Assembly (NCBI GenBank): GCA_937894775.1
Contig: CALAXC010000036.1
Coordinates: 1-10,014 of the forward strand
Direction of reading: 5' to 3'
From: an uncultured Clostridia bacterium
GTDB lineage: Bacteria > Bacillota > Clostridia > Oscillospirales > CAG-272
DNA length: 10,014 bases
The translations under genes were made by a program, and so were the position numbers. The notes beneath the pieces are model-generated. The model searched no databases. It saw only the letters and a program-made list of their open reading frames with translations, and was not told the DNA's origin. Numbering within the stretch: the stretch's first letter is position 1; the number at the start of each line of letters is the position of its first letter. Shown here piece after piece: positions 5,668 through 10,014 of this stretch.

Positions 5668-6396
5668 TTATTGTCTGTTCGTTTCTTGGATTATTTGCTT
5701 AAACTCATTGAGCTTTCTCAGCGCAGATCGAATATTCAACCTTTGCTTTACTGTCTCGCCGTTTTCGTTTGTAGTTTTCATTTTTGCAAGAATGAGCTCC
5801 AGATTGTTATATACAAAGACGATAGGCTCATGCGTTTCATAGTCATCAGCATCATCGCCGTGAATAACGCGCGGGATAGACTCTGCGGGGTATATCTCAT
5901 ACAGATATTTTTTAGCAAACGTCTTAATGCGGTTGCAATAATCCCACATGGTCAGGTTGACCTTCTCTCTACGTTCCGCTTCGCTCTCAAATTTATATCC
6001 ATCAATTTGCCAATAGTAAAGCTGATCATCCCCGGGGCGCTTATAATAGTCATAAAAGGCACTCAGCACATCGCGATCCTCTTCGAAAGTGTTGGTTTGA
6101 TCTTGACGGTGCAAAGGAATATATGTTGACGGTAAATTTTCCTGTCTGTTTTCTAACTCCTGGCACTTTTGAGTTATCTCCATCAGTTCCCGGCGATGTT
6201 GATTTTTCAGTATAGCAATAATACGGGAAAACTCAAGTGTAATTTCGTCAGCAAACTCTCTTTCTTCCACACCGCAACTGTCATAAAGCGCAACAATGGA
6301 GTCTAATTTGTGCTTGATTAGTTTGTCTTCCCGCGTACTCGGATCTTTGTATTCGCTTAACAAATTATCAAAATCAACATAAAAAATGTGCTTCAT
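5668..6396 (-). CDS. Hypothetical protein with a central coiled coil, 242 aa
   Basis: Not recognised. It is soluble, with no signal peptide or membrane segment. The first ten residues, MKHIFYVDFD, form a strand followed by acidic residues that superficially resembles the start of NYN/PIN nucleases, but the later acidic motifs of those families are not evident. Residues 45-90 (EREFADEITLEF..., LMEITQKCQELE) form a heptad-like charged helix. The C-terminal half contains a Trp/Tyr-rich patch (QLYYWQIDGYKF) and an acidic GDDADDYETHEP stretch ahead of a final helical segment. The start follows GGAGGAATT, an excellent ribosome site four bases from the ATG. It has its own strong promoter, is followed by a hydrolase fragment and hairpin, and has the same unit structure as its neighbours. 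Confidence 0.88.
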   Translation of the reverse strand: MKHIFYVDFDNLLSEYKDPSTREDKLIKHKLDSIVALYDSCGVEEREFADEITLEFSRIIAILKNQHRRELMEITQKCQELENRQENLPSTYIPLHRQDQTNTFEEDRDVLSAFYDYYKRPGDDQLYYWQIDGYKFESEAERREKVNLTMWDYCNRIKTFAKKYLYEIYPAESIPRVIHGDDADDYETHEPIVFVYNNLELILAKMKTTNENGETVKQRLNIRSALRKLNEFKQIIQETNRQ

Positions 6397-6436
6397 AATT
6401 CCTCCGTATTTGAGTGAAATTTAACTCTGTAAAAGT

Positions 6437-6465
6437 ATTATATCACTTAAATTGTTTTTTGTCAA
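6437..6465 (-). promoter_or_regulatory. Consensus extended -10 promoter of the 242-aa gene
   Basis: TTGACA (6460-6465), 17-base spacer, TATAAT (6437-6442), with TGA before the -10. All twelve hexamer bases match consensus. A half-site-like GTGAAATTT lies downstream of the -10 at 6414-6422. Confidence 0.93.
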
Positions 6466-6473
6466 TAAAAATA

Positions 6474-6487
6474 GTGAAACTTCCACC
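6474..6487 (-). promoter_or_regulatory. Operator-like dyad GGTGGAAGTTTCAC
   Basis: Same 14-base pattern and spacing as 2629-2642 (GTGGA-N3-TTCAC), but placed 8 bp upstream of the -35 box rather than over the start site. Upstream of it TTAGGG occurs at 6520-6525. Between 6526 and 6605 I see nothing else that can be named. Confidence 0.55.
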
Positions 6488-6625
6488 ACAACTTTAATTC
6501 TGTCAGATTAAAATTTGGTTTAGGGTTTTATTTGACTACAGCGATGCAATATTTGCTTTTCTACCTTTTCACCAAAAAAAGAAAGAGTAGCAGCTTAGGC
6601 TCGTTCTCATAAGGAAGATTACAAT

Positions 6626-6812
6626 TTGTAGGGACCGGCGTCCTCGACGGTCCGTGACACATAAATTTCGGCAGAGAACTTGTTTTCTCTGCCGATTTGT
6701 GTTATAATGTAAAACAAATCCCGACAGACTTTTGAAAATCTGTCGGGATATTCTTTGCCTTCTGCAATGCGATTATGTCTTATCGGACCGTCGGGGACGC
6801 CGGTCCCTACAA
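6626..6812. mobile_element. MITE-like inverted-repeat element, about 187 bp
   Basis: Arms of 29 bases starting TTGTAGGGACCGGCGTCC (6626-6654) and their inverse (6784-6812) match except for one base. Outside them, CTCATAAGGA (6606-6615) is repeated inverted at 6827-6836, so the unit may extend to 6606-6836. Inside are two strong hairpins, CGGCAGAGAA / TTCTCTGCCG (6669-6694) and ATCCCGACAGA / TCTGTCGGGAT (6718-6749). There is no coding capacity. From memory, dispersed repeats starting GTAGGG are frequent in gut Clostridia genomes. I see no clear target-site duplication. Confidence 0.7.
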
Positions 6813-6867
6813 TGAGAGATCAAACATCCTTATGAGGAGTCGCCCTTTGGGTTCTTTCTGTTTTGTT

Positions 6868-6883
6868 ACGGCGTAAGGGATTC
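6868..6883. repeat. Direct repeat of the tRNA 3' end, distal copy
   Basis: ACGGCGTAAGGGATTC is identical to 7058-7073, which is the acceptor and T-stem 3' strand of the tRNA gene, in the same orientation and 190 bp away. It is the arrangement left when an element integrates at a tRNA 3' end, though 190 bp is too short for a functional island. Confidence 0.7.
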
Positions 6884-7000
6884 TTCTTGATTTTTGCTCG
6901 ATGTTTTGGATCAGATCTAAGGAAACATCTCGCAAAAATCTTCGGTCACCGTTCTCAAAACAACTCGCTGGGTTGTTTTGTTCACTGCTTCGAATCCCTT
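6875..7000. repeat. Short tRNA-3'-end-bounded repeat segment with internal hairpin
   Basis: AAGGGATTC (6875-6883) and its inverse GAATCCCTT (6992-7000) bound a segment holding a 9-bp hairpin, CAAAACAAC / GTTGTTTTG (6956-6980). The 6989-7000 end, TTCGAATCCCTT, is a 12-base inverted copy of 7065-7076 in the tRNA. No gene is credible here: the open frame across it runs through the tRNA and is spurious. Confidence 0.5.
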
Positions 7001-7018
7001 GTTTTAATGCCGAGGCAT

Positions 7019-7045
7019 AAAAAAACAGACAGCTAATGCTGTCTG
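7019..7045 (-). terminator. Terminator of the tRNA-Arg gene
   Basis: CAGACAGC / GCTGTCTG around a four-base loop (7026-7045) is followed on the minus strand by seven Ts. It starts nine bases past the tRNA CCA. Confidence 0.92.
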
Positions 7046-7053
7046 CTTTTTTA

Positions 7054-7130
7054 TGGCACGGCGTAAGGGATTCGAACCCCCGACCTTTTGGTTCGTAGCC
7101 AAACACTCTATCCAGCTGAGCTAACGGCGC
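7054..7130 (-). tRNA. tRNA-Arg(ACG), 77 nt including encoded CCA, with a mismatched 3' half
   Basis: The cloverleaf reads: acceptor GCGCCGT, D-arm GCTC-AGCTGGATA-GAGT with A20, anticodon stem TTTGG/CCAAA with loop CTACGAA (anticodon ACG, to be read as ICG after deamination), T-loop TTCGAAT, discriminator G and CCA. The 3' strands fit badly. In the acceptor, ACGCCGT gives a C4-C69 mismatch and a G1-U72 wobble. In the T-stem, GGGGG faces CCCTT with two G-U pairs. The same 3' sequence is repeated at 6868-6883, suggesting replacement by recombination. It may still work or be a pseudo-tRNA. Confidence 0.88.
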
Positions 7131-7138
7131 AAAATATT

Positions 7139-7172
7139 ATCGTGATGTGAGTTCTGTATCTCACACCACGAT
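7139..7172. repeat. 13-bp palindrome over the tRNA transcription start
   Basis: ATCGTGATGTGAG and CTCACACCACGAT pair with one G-U around an eight-base loop. It abuts the -10 box of the tRNA promoter and covers the expected +1, so it is either an operator or the 3' stem-loop of the GH25 gene upstream (7226-8548), followed by a weak ATATTTT tract. Confidence 0.6.
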
Positions 7173-7201
7173 ATTTTATCATATTAAATATATTTTGTCA
7201 A
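7173..7201 (-). promoter_or_regulatory. Promoter of tRNA-Arg
   Basis: TTGACA (7196-7201), 17-base spacer, TAAAAT (7173-7178), ending 43 bases before the mature 5' end. Confidence 0.85.
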
Positions 7202-7225
7202 GACTTTTTTGAAATATTTTTTATT

Positions 7226-8548
7226 TTATTCGCTTTGCGTGGCTTCTTCTTTTTTAAAACCGTTCAGTCCGTGACGTTTCATTATTTCACTGTAATCTTT
7301 ATAGCAGAAATTAAGATCGGCAAATCCCTCGTTTCCAACCAGCCCTTCTACCTTTTGCTTATCGGTTACCTGCCACATTGAAAATGGCGGTTCTGCGCTA
7401 AAATCACTCCACTTAGGGTTTTCGCTTGTTACCCATCTTGCAAGCCATATATCAAATTTTGAAAGAATTTTTTCTGTTTCGAGCTTGTTCAAAAGCCAAT
7501 ATTCGTTTATATAAAGAGCTCCGTAATATCCGTTCATTTGAAGTGTTTCTATAAAATAAGTGATATTTTCGGTGTATGCCTCTTTGCTCAGATCTTCGAT
7601 GTAAGCATCTTCGAGATCATAGTATATTGGATATTCGAGTTGCTTTCCTTTTAACCATTCAACTACATCTTTTGCGTCATTTGAATTTCCGTATCGCGTA
7701 CTCGAATAAGTATAATAGTAAGCGCCAACTTCGAGCCCCGCTGCCTTTGCTCCCTCGTAATCCATTTCAAACACCTGGCTTTTTCCACTGTGCGAGCTGC
7801 CGATCTTCAGTATAACGAAATCATAGCCTTGTTCTTTTATGGATTGGAAATCTATGGGAAGGTAGTTATCGTTCGAATCCTTTGAATGATTATAATTAGA
7901 TAAGTCGAGTCCTTTGTGTAACGGTTCTTCTGATTCTCCGTAAGGGGATGAGAATATATCCGAATATTGTGTAATATCCGAAATGTAAGAATAACCGCAG
8001 TCATCACAAGTATATTCTGTATATCCGTTTTTTGTTGCGAGGGGCGGAATTGTGCTTTTTATGAAGTTGTGCTCCTGAGCTACAAAATCGGTATCATATG
8101 CAAAGCTACAGTTTTCGCAGGAGATGTGCGTGTATATCGGTTCGGTACAAGCTTCGGGGACTATCTTTTCCGATTTTTTAATGTGTCCCGTTGGAGCGGT
8201 TACATCTCCTATATAAGAAAATCCGCATTCGCATTTATATACTGTATATCCTTCTTCGGTACAAGAGGGATGATATACTTCGGATTTTGACATTGTGTGC
8301 GGAAGATTTGCGAGATATTCGATATCTGAGAAACCGCAGAGCGAACATTTTCGTTCACGCTTGCCGTCTTTTTGACAGGTTGGCTCATCGGTAGTTTCCC
8401 ATTCCGAAAAAACGTGTTCGCAGTATATTTGAGTTTCTTCATTTGATTCGGTGTGATCTGAGTCATTTTGATCTTCTTCGCTTACGCAAGAAAAAAGAAT
8501 ACAAGAAACAATGAGAATGGCAAGGGATAAAAGTATCCTTCTTTTCAT
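7226..8548 (-). CDS. GH25 lysozyme-like putative lipoprotein with CxxC repeats, 440 aa
   Basis: Residues 1-21 are a signal peptide ending in a lipobox-like LFSC, so Cys21 is probably lipidated and the protein surface-anchored. After an acidic linker (22-41) come four repeats (about 42-192), each with an H, a conserved PTC/PSC and a pair such as CSLCG, CECG, CENC or CDDCG, usually with EGYT or NGYT: probably small zinc- or disulfide-stabilised modules. Residues 211-430 are a glycoside hydrolase family 25 barrel that cleaves the muramic-acid glycosidic bond of peptidoglycan. It has HKGLDLS with catalytic Asp215, DFVILKIG, GAYYYTYS, YPIYYDLED with catalytic Glu313, and SMWQVT. Its ribosome site is AGGAG. 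It is paralogous to the next gene and may be partly cotranscribed with it. Cell-wall remodelling is more likely than phage lysis, as no holin or phage gene is near. Confidence 0.95.
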   Translation of the reverse strand: MKRRILLSLAILIVSCILFSCVSEEDQNDSDHTESNEETQIYCEHVFSEWETTDEPTCQKDGKRERKCSLCGFSDIEYLANLPHTMSKSEVYHPSCTEEGYTVYKCECGFSYIGDVTAPTGHIKKSEKIVPEACTEPIYTHISCENCSFAYDTDFVAQEHNFIKSTIPPLATKNGYTEYTCDDCGYSYISDITQYSDIFSSPYGESEEPLHKGLDLSNYNHSKDSNDNYLPIDFQSIKEQGYDFVILKIGSSHSGKSQVFEMDYEGAKAAGLEVGAYYYTYSSTRYGNSNDAKDVVEWLKGKQLEYPIYYDLEDAYIEDLSKEAYTENITYFIETLQMNGYYGALYINEYWLLNKLETEKILSKFDIWLARWVTSENPKWSDFSAEPPFSMWQVTDKQKVEGLVGNEGFADLNFCYKDYSEIMKRHGLNGFKKEEATQSE

Positions 8549-8578
8549 TATTTATCTCCTATGGTTTTTAATGTCTAT

Positions 8579-8608
8579 ATTTTACCATAAGATGTATTAT
8601 TTTGTCAA
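8579..8608 (-). promoter_or_regulatory. Promoter of the GH25 lipoprotein gene
   Basis: TTGACA (8603-8608), 18-base spacer, TAAAAT (8579-8584). The TGA stop of the upstream GH25 gene lies inside the TTGACA hexamer. Confidence 0.8.
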
Positions 8609-9870
8609 GTTTTTTCGACTCTGTTGAGGCCCCACTTTTTCATTATTTCCGGATAATCCCGATAGCAGAAGTTCATATCAAAATAGCCCTCTATTCCAAA
8701 TATTTCTCCTGTCTGTGTGTATTGCCACATAGAAAGCTGCTTTCCGTATTTTTCTTCGTTCCACACGGGAATATCGGTTTCGGGATATCGGGCATACCAA
8801 ATATCAAAGAGGGAAAGAATTCTTGAAGTGTTGAGTATATTTCGAAGCCAATTGTTATTTGTGTATAGTCCCGAATAGTATCCGTTTTTCTGCATAAGGC
8901 ATATAAAGGTTTCGCACAATTCTGTTAGACGGTCCTTGCCGAGAGCGGTCAGAGAGGGGTCTTCGATATCGAAATATATAGGATATTCAAACTCTTTTCC
9001 TTCAATATATTTAATAAGGGATCCGACGTCGGTTTCTATTCCTTCTACTGTAGAGGAATATGTGTAAAAATACGCACCGATCTTAAGACCTGCTTTTTTT
9101 GCACCCTCGTAATCGGATTCGAAGGTGGGCTCTTTTCCTGAGCGTGTGCTTCCTGCTTTGATTATGACAAAATCGAACCCCGAAGCTTTGATCTTATTCC
9201 AATCAAGAGGAAGGTAGTCACCGCTTATGGGATCGATCTGGTGATTCCATCTTGAGACGTCTATACCTTTTGAAAGTATTTCCGAACTTTCGACGTACGG
9301 ACTGCTCATGATTTCCGAATAAGGTAGAATGTTATCGCGATAACTAGCTGAACATTCGCACGAATATTCGGTATATCCGTTTTCAAGTGCTGTAGGGAAG
9401 ATGACGTTGCTTGAGTAAAGATGTTCTGCGTATTCTGTGTAGTTCTCGGTATAGAAATAATCGCAGACACTACAACTGTATTTTGTGTATCCAAGAACAG
9501 AGCAAGTGGAGGGTGTTTCACTTTTTGTGAAGGAATGTTCGAGTTTTGGGAGAATATCGCTTTTGAAAAGATCACCGCAGGAGCAAAAATTCAGGGTGTA
9601 TCCCTCAGAGTAGCAAGTGGGAGCAAGGATGCTCTGCGTATACGAGTGAGCTTGCTTTGGGGTTACGTCTGTTACGTATGAATAGTCGCAGGAGTTACAA
9701 AAATGAAGAGTGTGTCCCTCTTTTGTGCATGTGGGTAATACGGTTTGAACTGAAATGCTTTCGTGCCCGCAAGGCGTAGGATTGTTTTTTATTATAAGAA
9801 AAACGAAATAAATAGCAACAACGGTGATTAAAATCATAAGAAAAAATAAGAATTTGAGTATTTTCCTCAT
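8605..9870 (-). CDS. GH25 lysozyme-like protein with N-terminal membrane anchor and CxxC repeats, 421 aa
   Basis: Residues 7-28 are a hydrophobic segment after MRKILK, with no lipobox or clear cleavage site, so it is probably an uncleaved anchor, unlike its paralogue. Residues 34-180 hold four repeats of the type CNSCDYSY, CSCGD, CSVCDYFY and CECSASY, preceded by PTCTKEGHT or similar. Residues 200-417 are the GH25 domain: SKGIDVS with Asp204, FVIIKAG, GAYFYTYSS, YPIYFDIED with Glu303 and SMWQYT. The frame is open to a TTG at 9933, but I place the start at the ATG at 9870: it has GAGGG just upstream and begins a normal anchor, while the extra 21 residues are AT-rich-coded and break the pattern. 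No terminator separates it from the next gene, so readthrough is likely. Confidence 0.94.
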   Translation of the reverse strand: MRKILKFLFFLMILITVVAIYFVFLIIKNNPTPCGHESISVQTVLPTCTKEGHTLHFCNSCDYSYVTDVTPKQAHSYTQSILAPTCYSEGYTLNFCSCGDLFKSDILPKLEHSFTKSETPSTCSVLGYTKYSCSVCDYFYTENYTEYAEHLYSSNVIFPTALENGYTEYSCECSASYRDNILPYSEIMSSPYVESSEILSKGIDVSRWNHQIDPISGDYLPLDWNKIKASGFDFVIIKAGSTRSGKEPTFESDYEGAKKAGLKIGAYFYTYSSTVEGIETDVGSLIKYIEGKEFEYPIYFDIEDPSLTALGKDRLTELCETFICLMQKNGYYSGLYTNNNWLRNILNTSRILSLFDIWYARYPETDIPVWNEEKYGKQLSMWQYTQTGEIFGIEGYFDMNFCYRDYPEIMKKWGLNRVEKT

Positions 9871-9895
9871 ATGCCCTCGTGAAAAACTACATTTT

Positions 9896-9926
9896 ATTAT
9901 ATATATATGTTTCAAATTTAGGTAAA
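9896..9926 (-). promoter_or_regulatory. Weak candidate promoter for the anchored GH25 gene
   Basis: A good TATAAT (9896-9901) lies 25 bases before the ATG at 9870, but the best -35 is TTTACC (9921-9926) at 19 bases. Long A/T tracts upstream (9930-9966) could assist. Confidence 0.4.
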
Positions 9927-9969
9927 TATGCAAAAAAATAAAAAAATTAAAAAAATTTCAAAAAAGGTA

Positions 9970-9998
9970 TTGACAATAAAAAAGTGATGTGGTATACT
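9970..9998 (+). promoter_or_regulatory. Divergent plus-strand promoter pointing out of the window
   Basis: TTGACA (9970-9975), 17-base spacer, TATACT (9993-9998), with TGG before the -10. It is the only convincing plus-strand signal; its gene begins beyond position 10014. Confidence 0.8.
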
Positions 9999-10014
9999 AA
10001 TAAAGCTGTCGCGA

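Noticed and set aside
5668..6396. NYN/PIN nuclease call for the 242-aa protein from its MKHIFYVDFDNLL start
   Set aside because: Only the first strand fits; the later conserved acidic residues of these nucleases are not identifiable, so no function is given.
6660..6760. Promoter at TATAAT 6702-6707 inside the inverted-repeat element
   Set aside because: No acceptable -35 exists at 16-18 bases and no gene follows; it lies in the A/T-rich spacer between two hairpins.
6807..7106. 99-codon minus-strand frame beginning MFGYEPKGRGFESL
   Set aside because: Its start lies inside the tRNA and it reads through the tRNA terminator and repeats; this is the familiar translation of a tRNA 3' half, not a protein.
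7226..9870. Prophage lysis module
   Set aside because: GH25 enzymes occur in phages, but both proteins have N-terminal membrane attachment and there is no holin, structural or integrase gene nearby.
1..10014. CRISPR array
   Set aside because: No regularly spaced direct repeats of 24-40 bases were found; the repeats present are inverted or occur only twice.

Overview
The window looks like chromosomal DNA of an uncultured, low-to-mid GC Firmicute, most likely a gut Clostridia member. The evidence is TTGACA-17-TATAAT promoters, strong GGAGG ribosome sites, a tRNA with encoded CCA, GH25 lysozymes with CxxC repeats, and GTAGGG-type dispersed inverted repeats. This assignment is an inference from sequence style, not from a marker gene. 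Every supported gene is on the minus strand, so transcription runs right to left; one promoter at the right edge points out of the window on the plus strand.

Left and centre (1-6540) is a series of short transcription units. From upstream to downstream they are: a 242-aa unknown protein (5668-6396) with a 49-codon hydrolase-like tail behind it; a 528-aa fusion of a NadD-like nucleotidyltransferase with a TIGR02452-type poly(ADP-ribose) glycohydrolase (3719-5305), overlapping a 274-aa protein that may be distantly NADAR-like (2874-3698) and then a 34-codon stump of a metallophosphoesterase; a 194-aa protein with a Tudor-like N-terminus and a SAM-like C-terminus (2014-2598); and a 485-aa protein resembling a degenerate AAA+ ATPase (437-1894), followed by a gene remnant and a 68-aa ORF. 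Three units start at near-perfect extended -10 promoters, each with a GGTGGA...TTCAC or GGTGGA...TCCACC dyad beside it. Two junctions also share a box, TTAGGGAAnnnTATGTTTT, between the upstream unit's hairpin and the promoter. The picture is of interchangeable gene cassettes under one regulator, with truncated genes marking past exchange. The best biological lead is the NAD+/ADP-ribose pair.

The middle (6600-7200) is RNA and repeat territory. It holds a MITE-like inverted-repeat element (6626-6812, perhaps out to 6606-6836), a tRNA-Arg(ACG) with promoter and terminator, and copies of the tRNA 3' end. The part of the tRNA 3' of its T-loop pairs poorly with the rest, and its sequence is duplicated 190 bp away, as if the 3' end had been replaced by recombination.

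The right side (7226-9870) carries two tandem paralogous GH25 lysozymes, each with an N-terminal membrane attachment (one lipoprotein-like, one transmembrane anchor), about four CxxC repeats and a C-terminal catalytic domain. They probably act on peptidoglycan outside the cell and are not obviously connected with the cassettes to their left.
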